In this document: positions 46,327-54,873 of the stretch, piece by piece
Layout of the letters: every line of letters starts with the position of its first letter
How positions within the stretch are numbered: position 1 is the first letter of the stretch
Source of the DNA: a bacterium
Lineage (GTDB): Bacteria; Gemmatimonadota; Gemmatimonadetes; Longimicrobiales; RSA9
Length of the DNA stretch: 64,000 nt
Direction of reading: 5' to 3'
Assembly: GCA_003242735.1 (NCBI GenBank)
Contig: QGVH01000004.1
Location: 1 to 64,000 of the forward strand
Notes under the pieces: model-generated
What the model saw: only the letters and a program-made list of their open reading frames with translations
Databases searched by the model: none
What the model was told of the DNA's origin: nothing
Translations under genes and position numbers: made by a program

Positions 46327-47229
46327 ATGCGAGTGACGAGAGAGCACGGGGACGCGTCGCAGCGGGGAGCGGTGCGCAGCCGCGCCGCGGCCTTCGCCCT
46401 TGTCCTGGCCCTGGTCGCGGCGCTCCCGCGGCCCGTTGACGCCCAGTCCCGGCTCCCGAGGCCGGTCGGCTGGATCAACGACTTCGCGAACGTCATCGAG
46501 CCCGAGCGGGAGCGGCAGATCCAGGCGGTCATCGATGAGGTCCGGGCGAAGTCTGGCGGCGAGATCGTGGTCGTCACCCTGCCCACGCTGATGGGACGCA
46601 CGGCGCCGGAGCTCGCCCTCCAGATCGGTCGGGAGTGGGGCGTGGGCCGGGCGGGAGAGCCGGGCGACACGCTGCGGAACACCGGCGTGGTGGTCCTCGT
46701 GGTCCCGAAGGAGACGTCCGACGACGGCCGGGGCCATGCCCGGATCGAGACGGGGCTCGGCGTGTCGTTCATCACGGCCGCAGAAGCGGGGCGGATCCTG
46801 GATGACTACATGATTCCGCGTTTCCGCGAGGGCGACTACGGCACCGGGATCCTCCTGGGCGTCGTAGCCATCGCGCGGGAGTACGCGGAGCGCTTCGGCT
46901 TCGAGCTGACGGGCGAGGTCCCGCGGCAGATCCAGGAGCCGCAGGCCCGCGGCGGGCCGACCGCCATCGGCGTCATCGTTCTCCTGGTCCTGTTCGTCAT
47001 CATCCTCATGGCGCTCCGCGGCGGCGGAGGCGGCCGGAGCGGCTTCTACGGCGGTGGCCGCCGTGGGTACCGTGGGCCGATCATCATCCCGTTCCCGTTC
47101 GGCGGGTCGCACCGCGGCGGCTGGGGTGGGTTCGGCGGCGGTTTCGGCGGCTTCGGCGGAGGCGGGGGATTCGGCGGTTTCGGCGGTGGTGGCGGGTTCG
47201 GCGGCGGCGGAGCCGGGCGGAGCTGGTGA
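46327..47229 (+). CDS. TPM-domain membrane protein with glycine-rich tail
   Basis: A 300-residue protein with a signal peptide (about 15-40, ending PVDAQ), a TPM (YgcG/TLP18.3/Psb32) domain with WINDFANVIEPERERQIQ and ARIETGLGVSFITAAEAGRILDDYMIP, one membrane helix near 218-238, and a tail of Gly/Phe repeats. TPM domains may act as phosphatases or in photosystem repair; the bacterial role is unclear. lemA lies two genes later, a common pairing. The start is uncertain; ATG 46327 is used, ATG 46288 is also in frame. Confidence 0.88.
   Translation: MRVTREHGDASQRGAVRSRAAAFALVLALVAALPRPVDAQSRLPRPVGWINDFANVIEPERERQIQAVIDEVRAKSGGEIVVVTLPTLMGRTAPELALQIGREWGVGRAGEPGDTLRNTGVVVLVVPKETSDDGRGHARIETGLGVSFITAAEAGRILDDYMIPRFREGDYGTGILLGVVAIAREYAERFGFELTGEVPRQIQEPQARGGPTAIGVIVLLVLFVIILMALRGGGGGRSGFYGGGRRGYRGPIIIPFPFGGSHRGGWGGFGGGFGGFGGGGGFGGFGGGGGFGGGGAGRSW
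47023..47220 (+). repeat. Glycine/phenylalanine-rich coding repeat
   Basis: Imperfect short repeats of GGCGGTTTC/GGCGGAGGC type encode GFGG and GGGG units in the tail of the TPM protein. This is typical for the family and not a CRISPR array. Confidence 0.85.
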
Positions 47230-47258
47230 AGGGCCAGCGAGAGGAGGTGCCGAGCACG

Positions 47259-47987
47259 ATGGATCCGTTGGATTCGGCCCGAAAGCTTACGGCAGAGTTG
47301 GACCGGCTCTTGGGCGGCCGGCTGCGGAGTGTCGTCGTCTACGGCTCGGTCGCCCGGGGCGAGGCGATCGAGGGCGTGAGCGACGTGAACGTCCTCGTCC
47401 TCCTGGACCGGGTCGACCCCGAAACGCTACGCCGCCTCTCTCCGGTGGCGCAGAAGTGGGCCGGGGCGGGGAACACCCCCCCTCTCCTCATGGCGTGGCC
47501 CGAGTGGCGGCGCGCCGCCGACGCGTTCGCCATCGAGCTCGCCGACATGAAGGACGCCCACGTGATGGTGCACGGCGAGGACCCGCTCCGCTCACTGGAC
47601 GTGGACCCGGTCGAGCTGCGGCTCCAGGCCGAACACGAGCTGCGTGGCAAGCTGCTCCAGCTCCGCGAGGGCTTGGTCCTCGCCGGAACGGAGGGCGATC
47701 AGGTGGGGCGGCTGTTGCTCACGGCCCTGCCCTCGTTCACGACCTACGCCCGGACCGCGCTCCGGCTGGCGGGGAGGCCGGTACCCGATACGACCCCCGA
47801 CGTACTGGCCGCCGTCGCGACGCTCACGGACGCGGATGCGGCGCCTCTCCAGCACGTCTGGGAGGCGCGGCGCCAGCGGCGCACGGTGAGCGCGTCGCTG
47901 GACGACCCACTCGTCACGGGCTATTACCGTTTCGCGGAACGCATCGCCGACTTCGTCGACACCCTGACCCTCGGAGAAGCCGGATGA
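47259..47987 (+). CDS. Nucleotidyltransferase-like protein with altered active site
   Basis: A 242-residue protein with the nucleotidyltransferase opening VVVYGSVARGEAIEGVSDVN. In active enzymes the acid pair reads DxD; here it reads D-V-N, so one metal ligand is missing. The rest is helical with RLLLTALPSFTTYARTALRL. It lies between a TPM gene and lemA. GTG 47226 is also in frame and overlaps the TPM stop, but ATG 47259 follows AGGAGG by ten bases. It may be inactive or act as a binding protein. Confidence 0.8.
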   Translation: MDPLDSARKLTAELDRLLGGRLRSVVVYGSVARGEAIEGVSDVNVLVLLDRVDPETLRRLSPVAQKWAGAGNTPPLLMAWPEWRRAADAFAIELADMKDAHVMVHGEDPLRSLDVDPVELRLQAEHELRGKLLQLREGLVLAGTEGDQVGRLLLTALPSFTTYARTALRLAGRPVPDTTPDVLAAVATLTDADAAPLQHVWEARRQRRTVSASLDDPLVTGYYRFAERIADFVDTLTLGEAG

Positions 47988-48583
47988 ACCGCACGGGGTT
48001 GTTCATCGCCGCCGCAGCCCTTCTCCTCACGGGGTGCGGATACAATCGGATCCAGGAGCTGGATGAACGCGTCAAGCAGGCGCGCGCCAACATCGAGGCC
48101 GAGCTCCTGCGGCGCAACGATCTGATCCCGAACCTCGTCGCCACGGTGGACGAGGCAGCGGCCTTCGAACGGGAGACCTTCACCCAGGTCGCCCAGGCGC
48201 GTGCGGGTCTCACACAGGCGAGCCAGCGGGTGGCCGAGGCCGTGCAGCGGGAGGCGGGGACGGAAGAGCTCAGCCGGGCCAACGCCGCTTTGAGCGAGAA
48301 CCTGCGCCTGTTCATCAACGTTGCCGTCGAGGCCTACCCAACGCTCCAGGCCAATCGCAACTTCATCGCGCTCCAGGACGAACTGACGGAGACCGAGAAC
48401 CGGATCGCGGTCGCACGCCGGGACTACAACGAAGCGGTCGCCCGGTACAACACCTACATCCGTCAGTTCCCTCAGGTCCTGACCGCACGTGTGATCGGCG
48501 CCCAGCGTTACGAGCCGTTCGAGGCGCCGGAATCCGTGCAGACCCCGCCCCAGGTCCGCTTCCGCCGGGACGCAGAGGGCTGA
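47984..48583 (+). CDS. lemA: LemA-family lipoprotein
   Basis: A 199-residue LemA protein: signal peptide with lipobox LTGC (cysteine near residue 18), then a long helical bundle with RRNDLIPNLVATVDEAAAFERETFTQV and YNEAVARYNTYIRQFP. Function of LemA is not known; it is membrane-linked and often encoded with TPM proteins, as here. ATG 47984 overlaps the upstream stop (ATGA). No clear terminator follows in the next 190 bases. Confidence 0.92.
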   Translation: MNRTGLFIAAAALLLTGCGYNRIQELDERVKQARANIEAELLRRNDLIPNLVATVDEAAAFERETFTQVAQARAGLTQASQRVAEAVQREAGTEELSRANAALSENLRLFINVAVEAYPTLQANRNFIALQDELTETENRIAVARRDYNEAVARYNTYIRQFPQVLTARVIGAQRYEPFEAPESVQTPPQVRFRRDAEG

Positions 48584-48772
48584 GACCGGCCTTCGCCCTC
48601 TCCCACGGCTCCGTTCCCGCGGGCGCGCCCGTGCTCACGCGGTGGTTCGGGTGAGTTCTCGTAAGTGCGTTAAAAATCAATGGGTTCGGATGCTGTCCGG
48701 GTATGCGACTTGCACGCCTGGTCTGGTGCGCGGCCTGGGGAACGCCGCGGTAACGAGCCAAGGGAGGTGAGC

Positions 48773-49444
48773 ATGGCGAGTCGTCCGAACCTGCCTCCGG
48801 AGGAGTCCCGCCGATTCGGCGGAGGTTCCGAGGAAACGGGCCGCGAGAGTTACGTGGGCCCGACCGGGCTCGGCCCCGAGGGTGGCCGTGAGGGCGTGGC
48901 CGAGAAGGGCATGGGGGAGAAGGTGAAGGAGAAGGCCTCCAGTGCCCTCGAGAGCGGCAAGGAGAAGCTGGCGAGCGGCGTGGATCGTCTCGGCGCCCGG
49001 CTCGAGGAGCGGGCGCGCCCGATGGAGGATGAGGGCGGCCTGAAGGGCAAGATCGGCGGGGCGGTGCACGGCGTGGGCGGCGCGATGGAGAGCGGCGCGG
49101 AATACCTCCGCACCCATGAGATAGGCACGATCCGCGATGACATCGCGACGCAGATCCGGGAGCACCCGTTCGTGAGCGTCGGGATCGCGATGGGCGCCGG
49201 GTTCGTGCTCGGCCGCGTCTTCGGCGGTGGTGGGGAAGAGGAGGAAGACGATCAGGAGCGGGAGCGCCTCGAAGCCCTGAGCATGCGGATGCGCGGCCGG
49301 GAGGAGCGGCGCGGCAACGGCTTCTTCGGGCAGATGAGGGGACCGCTCGGCCGCGCGGTCGTCAGCGGCGCGACGGCGCTGCTGGCGCGGCAGGTCCGGA
49401 ACCGGATCGCCGGCGGCCGCAGGATGGAGCAAAGGCCTTGCTGA
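48773..49444 (+). CDS. DUF883/CsbD-like protein with a membrane segment
   Basis: A 223-residue protein with an amphipathic N-terminal region of KEKASSALESGKEKLASGVD type (about 45-80), a glycine-rich hydrophobic segment GIAMGAGFVLGRVFGGG near 140-156, and a basic C terminus. This resembles DUF883/ElaB-type ribosome- or membrane-associated stress proteins but the match is loose. ATG 48773 has the best ribosome-binding site in the window (GGGAGGTGA), which suggests strong expression. A perfect-stem terminator follows. Confidence 0.75.
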   Translation: MASRPNLPPEESRRFGGGSEETGRESYVGPTGLGPEGGREGVAEKGMGEKVKEKASSALESGKEKLASGVDRLGARLEERARPMEDEGGLKGKIGGAVHGVGGAMESGAEYLRTHEIGTIRDDIATQIREHPFVSVGIAMGAGFVLGRVFGGGGEEEEDDQERERLEALSMRMRGREERRGNGFFGQMRGPLGRAVVSGATALLARQVRNRIAGGRRMEQRPC

Positions 49445-49476
49445 CGGCCGCCACCGCTCGCCACCCGTAGCGGGGG

Positions 49477-49513
49477 GACGGGGTCGCCGCCGGCGGCGAC
49501 CCCGTCGGATTTT
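49477..49513 (+). terminator. Intrinsic terminator with a perfect 15-base stem
   Basis: A 30-base perfect palindrome (49477-49506; left half begins GACGGGGTCGCC) is followed by GGATTTT (49507-49513). It ends transcription after the DUF883-like gene. Confidence 0.85.
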
Positions 49514-49640
49514 CCTCCGGGGCCGCGGGTGCGGTTGCACGGGGCGCGCCAACCGTCGAGATTGGGGGCGCGCGGCGAACGGCCGGGCCGGAGCGCCACG
49601 GCCGTCGGGTCAGGTCGAAGCAACTCCGGGACGAGCGAAC

Positions 49641-50690
49641 ATGGATCGGACCGAGTCGATGGCGACGGCCGGGGGGCAGACAAGCGTATCCGGCGCACCA
49701 CCCGCGGAGTTGGCGGGCGTGGCCGGGCGGTTCGCGCTGCACGCGCTCGGGTACGGCATTCCGGCGGCGGCGAACCGGCTGTCCTACATGCTCGGGGGGC
49801 TCACGTTCATTGGTCTCGTCGTGCTGGCGGTCACGGGGATCTGGCTCGACCAGTACTACAACCCCGACCCGCTGTCCGCGCACGCCAGCGTTGTCTACAC
49901 CGTGACCCGCGCGCCGCTGGGTGCGTGGGTGCGCGCGCTCCACTACTGGACCGCCTGCGTGGTGCTGGTGAGCGCGACGGCCCACGTCGTCTTCGCCTTC
50001 GTGCGACGCAGCTACGCGCGCCCTAGAGAGGTCACGTGGTGGTCGGGCGTGCTGCTGCTCGTGCTCGTGGCAGGCCTGGCGTTCACGGGCACGGTGCTGC
50101 GGGCCGACCAGGAAGGCGGAGAAGCGCTCGCCCACGCCGTGGCCGCGGCCGAGTTGCTCGGTCCGCTGGGGGCGCCGCTGTCGCGCGACTTCGCCGCGAG
50201 CACCTCGCTGCTGGCCCGCATCCACAACGCACACGTGAGCCTGTTGCCGTTGTCGCTCTTCGCGATCGTCGCGCTGCACTTCTGGCTCATCCGACACCTC
50301 GGGATCAACGCGCCGTCGGGCGAGCGTGCCGCGTTCTCCAGTCACTTGCGCCGCTTGCTCGGGTTCGGGCTGGTCGGGTTCGCGGGGCTGTCGCTCGTGG
50401 CGGCGCTGTTCCCGCCCGCGCTCGGGCACCGCGCGGTGGAAGGCGTCGAGGTCACCAAGCCGTTCTGGCCGTTCCTTTGGATCTACACCTTGGAGAACAC
50501 GATCGGGCTCTGGGGCATGATCCTCGGGCCGGGCGTCCTGATCGGTTTTCTCGTGGCGGTCCCGTTGCTGGACCGGGGGAGCGAACGGCCGGCCTGGCTC
50601 ACGGGTCTGGCCGCGGCGCTCCTCGTGGCGTTCTTCGGCGCGCTGGTCTACGGGTTCTTCGCTCCCCAGATGCAGCACATCGGCATGTGA
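49641..50690 (+). CDS. Cytochrome b (b6-type plus subunit-IV-like part), PEWY altered
   Basis: A 349-residue diheme cytochrome b with the N-terminal four-helix part fused to three further helices like b6f subunit IV. Heme ligands are H101/H115 (H-x13-H) and H198/H213 (H-x14-H, the b6 spacing). In subunit IV the quinol-oxidation site reads KPEWY; here it reads KPFWPF (273-278), so the glutamate is gone. No Rieske protein or cytochrome c1/f is encoded beside it. It may not perform normal bc-type quinol oxidation. The next gene, 14 bases on, is a secreted protein. Start ATG 49641; the upstream ribosome-binding site is weak. Confidence 0.88.
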   Translation: MDRTESMATAGGQTSVSGAPPAELAGVAGRFALHALGYGIPAAANRLSYMLGGLTFIGLVVLAVTGIWLDQYYNPDPLSAHASVVYTVTRAPLGAWVRALHYWTACVVLVSATAHVVFAFVRRSYARPREVTWWSGVLLLVLVAGLAFTGTVLRADQEGGEALAHAVAAAELLGPLGAPLSRDFAASTSLLARIHNAHVSLLPLSLFAIVALHFWLIRHLGINAPSGERAAFSSHLRRLLGFGLVGFAGLSLVAALFPPALGHRAVEGVEVTKPFWPFLWIYTLENTIGLWGMILGPGVLIGFLVAVPLLDRGSERPAWLTGLAAALLVAFFGALVYGFFAPQMQHIGM

Positions 50691-50704
50691 CGCGGGAGGC
50701 GACC

Positions 50705-51238
50705 GTGCGTGGATCCTGGTTGCTGCTGCTCTCCGGGTTGCTCGTGGGTGCTCCCGCGACCGCGCTCGCCCACGACGTCGGCGTCATCCGGCTCGGCGCG
50801 GAGGAAGCCCCGGCCGGGAGCGAGCTTGAGATCCGGGGCGAGAAGTTGTCCAAGAACACGGAGTTCACCGTGGTCCTGCGCGGCGCGCTCGAGACGCACA
50901 CCCTCGGCGCGGTCCGCTCGGACAGCGCGGGCGCGTTCACTCTCCGCGTGGTCCTTCCCGCCGACGCCTCGCCCGGAGCGTACGTCGTGCGTCTCCTCGC
51001 GCCGGACGGCGATGAGAGCGCCCGTGCGGAGCTGAAGCTGCTTCCGCCGGCGCCGCAGGCGGTGGCCGCTGCGGAGCACGACCACCACGAGGAGGGAGGC
51101 GGCCAGAGCGCGCACGTCGAGGCGACCGCCGCGCCGCTCGATCTCCCGCTCGACCGTGGACCGCTGGAGTGGGCGTTGGTGCTGGCGATCAGTGCGGGCA
51201 GCCTGGCCGGCGGGCTGGCGCTGCTGCGGCGGGCGTGA
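50705..51238 (+). CDS. Membrane-anchored periplasmic protein, predicted mature N-terminal histidine
   Basis: A 177-residue protein. The signal peptide (1-22) ends ATALA, so the mature chain would start at H23 (HDVGV). An immunoglobulin-like beta domain follows (about 28-112, GSELEIRGEKLSKNTEFTVVL), then a linker with a histidine group (H125-D-H-H), then one C-terminal membrane helix (155-174). An N-terminal histidine after cleavage is a feature of copper-binding CopC and similar proteins; copper binding here is inference. It is translated after cytochrome b from GTG 50705 with GGGAGG upstream. Confidence 0.78.
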   Translation: MRGSWLLLLSGLLVGAPATALAHDVGVIRLGAEEAPAGSELEIRGEKLSKNTEFTVVLRGALETHTLGAVRSDSAGAFTLRVVLPADASPGAYVVRLLAPDGDESARAELKLLPPAPQAVAAAEHDHHEEGGGQSAHVEATAAPLDLPLDRGPLEWALVLAISAGSLAGGLALLRRA

Positions 51239-51257
51239 GGGCGGGGGCATCCCGGCG

Positions 51258-51287
51258 TTGACCGGGCTTCCCGCGGCGGGTTATCTT
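51258..51287 (+). promoter_or_regulatory. Promoter of the ccm operon
   Basis: TTGACC (51258-51263), an 18-base spacer and TATCTT (51282-51287). Predicted start about 51294, before TTG 51328. It separates the ccm genes from the cytochrome b pair. Confidence 0.6.
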
Positions 51288-51327
51288 GCGGGGGTCGGGG
51301 GCACATATCTCACGGAGCAGCAACCAG

Positions 51328-52053
51328 TTGGCGGACTGGAGTCGCGGAGCGGCGACGCCCGGCCGGCCGCCGGCCGTCGAGGTCGAAGCGCTCGCCCGGC
51401 GGTTCGGGCGGCGGTGGGCGTTGCGCGGCGTGGATCTCCGCGTCGAGCCTGGCGAGGCCGTGGCGGTGTTGGGCCGCAACGGGAGCGGGAAGACGACGTT
51501 GCTGCGGGTCGTGGCGACGCTGTTGCGGCCGACCCGGGGGCGTGTGCGCGTCGCGGGCCGGGATGTGGTCCGTGAGGCGGCGGCGGTGCGGGAGCGTGTG
51601 GGTCTCATGGGCCACGCCCCCGGGGTGTACGATGACCTCACCGCTGCGGAGAACCTCAGGTTCGCGCTCCGGATGATGGGCCGTGCGGTGGACGAGCAGC
51701 GGATCGCGGCCGCGCTCGAGGCGGTGGGTTTGGGGCGGGAGGCGGACGAGCGGGTGCGGGGCTTCTCGGCCGGGATGCGCCGGCGTCTCGTGCTGGCCCG
51801 GCTCCGGTTGCAGCAACCCGAGATCCTCCTGCTCGACGAGCCGTACGCGAGCTTCGATGCCGAGGGCGTGGAGCTGCTCAACGCCTTCGTGCGTGAGACG
51901 GTGGAGCGAGGGGGCGCGGCGCTGGTCGTGACCCACGACCTCGCGCGAGGAGAGGGTGTGCTGGAGCGCGCCTTCGTCCTCGATGGGGGGCGTATCGTCC
52001 AGGAGGTGCAGGTGACGGGGCGCCCGGGCGCCGTGCGCGAGGTGGTGCCGTGA
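51328..52053 (+). CDS. ccmA: Heme exporter ATPase CcmA
   Basis: CcmA is the ATPase of the CcmABCD complex of System I cytochrome c maturation, which releases holo-CcmE. The 241-residue protein has Walker A GRNGSGKTT, signature FSAGMRRRLVLARL and Walker B EILLLDEPYASFD. It precedes ccmB directly (GTGA overlap). Start TTG 51328 is preferred because it lies after the predicted transcription start, with GGAG upstream; a longer frame from 51286 would begin inside the -10 element. Confidence 0.9.
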   Translation: MADWSRGAATPGRPPAVEVEALARRFGRRWALRGVDLRVEPGEAVAVLGRNGSGKTTLLRVVATLLRPTRGRVRVAGRDVVREAAAVRERVGLMGHAPGVYDDLTAAENLRFALRMMGRAVDEQRIAAALEAVGLGREADERVRGFSAGMRRRLVLARLRLQQPEILLLDEPYASFDAEGVELLNAFVRETVERGGAALVVTHDLARGEGVLERAFVLDGGRIVQEVQVTGRPGAVREVVP

Positions 52054-52742
52054 GCGGACCGTGGCGGGCCGAACTCGGGCGTGTGGCCGCCGTGGCGTGG
52101 AAGGACCTGACGGCGGAGCGGCGGACGCGGGCGAACGCCAACGCCGTCCTGTTCTTCGCCGTGCTCGTGCTCGTGCTGTTCGGGTTCGCCTTCGGTCCGG
52201 ATGCCGACGCATTGCGTGTCGCGGCGCCGGGCGTTCTCTGGCTCACCGTGCTGTTCAGCGGCGTGCTCGCCTTCAACAGGTCCTACCAGGTGGAGCTGGA
52301 GAACGGGGCGTTCGACGTCCTGCTGCTCTACCCCGGGGACCGGCGCGCCATCTTCCTGGGGAAGGTGGTCGCGAACCTGGTGTTCGTCCTGTTGATCGAG
52401 GCGCTGGTCGTGCCTCTGGCGGCGCTCCTCTACGGCCTGCCGCTCCTGGCGGCGTTGCCCGGACTCGCGGCGGTGGTGCTGTTGGCGACCTTGGGACTGG
52501 TGACCGTGGGTACGTTCTACGGGGCCATGGCGAGCCGCGTCCGGGCACGGGAAGTCCTGCTGCCGTTGCTGTTGTTCCCCATCGTGATCCCGCTCCTCGT
52601 GGCGGCCGTCGAAGCGACGACCGCGGCCCTGGCGGGAGACCCCATGGGTGAGGTGGGGGCGTGGATCCGGTTGCTCATCGTGTTCGACGTGGTCTTTTTC
52701 ATCGCCTGCGTGCTGGCCTTCGAGCACGTCATCGAGGAATGA
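52050..52742 (+). CDS. ccmB: Heme exporter permease CcmB
   Basis: A 230-residue membrane protein with about six helices, the partner of CcmA. The opening AAVAWKDLTAERRTRANANAV and the segment NRSYQVELENGAFDVLLLYP are family features. It overlaps ccmA by four bases. In other bacteria ccmC follows; here, after 55 bases, comes ccmF instead. Confidence 0.92.
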   Translation: MSGPWRAELGRVAAVAWKDLTAERRTRANANAVLFFAVLVLVLFGFAFGPDADALRVAAPGVLWLTVLFSGVLAFNRSYQVELENGAFDVLLLYPGDRRAIFLGKVVANLVFVLLIEALVVPLAALLYGLPLLAALPGLAAVVLLATLGLVTVGTFYGAMASRVRAREVLLPLLLFPIVIPLLVAAVEATTAALAGDPMGEVGAWIRLLIVFDVVFFIACVLAFEHVIEE

Positions 52743-52797
52743 TGCGAATCGGGAGACGATCGGCTGAGTCGCGCTGCGACGTGGTCGGAGGTGGACG

Positions 52798-54873
52798 GTG
52801 ACCGGCGCCGTCGGCAGGGCGGCCATCGGCCTGGCGCTCGCGCTGAGCTGTTACGGTGTGATCGCCGTGGCGGTCAGCGCATTCGTGCGGCGTGGCGCCG
52901 AGGCGTGGCGGGCGAGTGCGCGGGGCGCCGCGTGTGCGGTGTTCCTGCTGTACGCCGTGGCCACGTTCGCCATGGTCTATGCCCTGGTGACGCACGACTT
53001 CTCCGTCGAGTACGTCGCGCAGGTCGGTAGCCGGTCCACGCCGCTGTTCTTCACGATCATCTCGCTGTGGGGCGCGCTCGAGGGCTCGATCCTGTTCTGG
53101 GGGTTCGTCCTCGCGCTCTACACCGCCGTGGTGGCCGTCGGCGGACGCGGCGCTCGGCGCGGCGATCTCCAGCGGACGTATGCGACGGCGACGCTGCTGG
53201 CGGTGAGCGCCTTCTTTTCACTGCTCCTCGTGGGCCCGGCGAATCCGTTCCGCCCCGTTTGGCCGGTCCCGCTCGACGGACCCGGGCCGAACCCGTTGCT
53301 CCAGAACCACCCCCTCATGGCGGTCCACCCGCCGCTGCTGTACCTCGGGTACGTGGGGTTCTCGGTGCCCTTCGCGTTCGCCGTGGGTGCGCTGCTGGCC
53401 GGCCGGGACGACGAGGGCTGGATCCGGGAGACCCGGCGCTGGACGATCGTGGCGTGGGGCTTCCTCAGCGCGGCGATCGTGGCGGGGATGTGGTGGAGCT
53501 ACGAGGTGTTGGGTTGGGGCGGGTACTGGGCGTGGGACCCGGTGGAGAACGCGAGTCTCATGCCCTGGCTGACGGCGACGGCGTTTCTGCATTCATCCAT
53601 GGTCGAAGAGCGCCGGCCGGGAATGCTGCGGCCGTGGAACCTGAGCCTCGTCGTCGCCACCTTCCTGCTGACGATCCTGGGGACGTTCCTGACCCGCAGC
53701 GGGATCCTTCTCTCGGTGCACGCGTTCGCGCAGGGGGAGATGGGGAAGTACTTCCTCGGCTTCATTGCCGTTGCGCTGATCTTCTCCCTCGGGTTGCTCG
53801 CGGCGCGATCCGACCGTCTGGGCCGGGGTCGGAGCCGGCTGGACAGCGCGTTCTCCCGCGAGGCGGCGTTCCTGGTGAACAACCTGCTGCTGAGCGCGTT
53901 CACCTTCACCGTACTGCTCGGAACCCTGTTCCCGCTGGTCGCGGAGGCGGTGCGCGGCGTACGGGTGAGCGTGGGCGCTCCGTTCTTCAACCGGATGACG
54001 GTGCCGCTGTGCGTGGCGGTCCTGTTCCTCGCGGGCGTGGGACCGGCGTTGCCGTGGCGAGCGGGCCGGCTCGCGGAGACGGGGAGGCGGCTGCTCCTGC
54101 CCGCCGCGGCGTTCGTGGTGACCGCCGTGGCGTCCATCGTGGTCGCGGGCACCCGGGACCCGTACGCGGTGTTGGCGTTCGGCTTCGGAGCGTTCGCGCT
54201 GGTCGCCAACGCGGCGGAGTTCTGGACGGGCACGCGGGCGCGGCGACGGGCGACGGGCGAGGCGTGGCCGGTCGCGCTGGTGAAGCTGGTCCGGGCCAAT
54301 CGGCATCGATACGGGGGCTACCTCGCACACATCGGCCTGGTGTCGATCGCCGTGGGCGTGGCCGCGTCGTCCACGTTCCGCCGCGACGTCGAGGCGACGG
54401 TCCGGCCGGGCGAGGCGGTGGCGCTGGGGTCGTTCAGCGTGCGGTTCGACCGGGTCTGGGGCCGGGAGGAGCCCCACCGGTTCGTGATCGGCGCGGACCT
54501 GACCGTCTTCCAGGACGGCCGGGAGGTGGGTCGGCTCGAGCCGCGGCTGAACTTCTACCGCTCCTCGGAGCAGCCAATCACGACGCCGGCGGTGCGGAGC
54601 CGCGCGAGCGGCGACCTGTACGTCAACCTGCTCGCCTTCGAGCGGGACGGCTCGACCGCCACGCTCCAGGTGATCCTCGAGCCGCTGGTGCCATGGATCT
54701 GGATCGGCGGCGGCATCATCGCCCTGGGCGCCCTGATCGCGGCCTGGCCGGAGAGCCGGCGGCGGCGCCCGATCCGGGAGGCGGCATCGCCGGTACGTCC
54801 CGCTGCCCCGTTCACCGGCGCGCCGGATGAACGTGCCGCGGACGCGGTGGTCGCCGGAGGTGTGGAGCCATGA
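52798..54873 (+). CDS. ccmF: Cytochrome c heme lyase subunit CcmF
   Basis: CcmF attaches heme to apocytochrome c with CcmH. The 691-residue protein has about 15 membrane helices, HPPLLYLGYVG near 180-190, the WWD heme-binding motif GWGGYWAWDPVEN near 239-251, and a large periplasmic loop before the C terminus. Length is typical (about 650). Start GTG 52798. The stop overlaps ccmH (ATGA). CcmC also has a WWD motif but is much shorter, so this is CcmF. Confidence 0.95.
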   Translation: MTGAVGRAAIGLALALSCYGVIAVAVSAFVRRGAEAWRASARGAACAVFLLYAVATFAMVYALVTHDFSVEYVAQVGSRSTPLFFTIISLWGALEGSILFWGFVLALYTAVVAVGGRGARRGDLQRTYATATLLAVSAFFSLLLVGPANPFRPVWPVPLDGPGPNPLLQNHPLMAVHPPLLYLGYVGFSVPFAFAVGALLAGRDDEGWIRETRRWTIVAWGFLSAAIVAGMWWSYEVLGWGGYWAWDPVENASLMPWLTATAFLHSSMVEERRPGMLRPWNLSLVVATFLLTILGTFLTRSGILLSVHAFAQGEMGKYFLGFIAVALIFSLGLLAARSDRLGRGRSRLDSAFSREAAFLVNNLLLSAFTFTVLLGTLFPLVAEAVRGVRVSVGAPFFNRMTVPLCVAVLFLAGVGPALPWRAGRLAETGRRLLLPAAAFVVTAVASIVVAGTRDPYAVLAFGFGAFALVANAAEFWTGTRARRRATGEAWPVALVKLVRANRHRYGGYLAHIGLVSIAVGVAASSTFRRDVEATVRPGEAVALGSFSVRFDRVWGREEPHRFVIGADLTVFQDGREVGRLEPRLNFYRSSEQPITTPAVRSRASGDLYVNLLAFERDGSTATLQVILEPLVPWIWIGGGIIALGALIAAWPESRRRRPIREAASPVRPAAPFTGAPDERAADAVVAGGVEP

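Noticed and set aside
47023-47220. Short tandem repeats as CRISPR or satellite
   Set aside because: They are in-frame Gly/Phe codons typical of TPM-protein tails, with no spacers.
52798-54873. CcmC hidden inside or fused to ccmF
   Set aside because: There is one WWD motif and the length and HPPLLYLGYVG context are those of CcmF alone.
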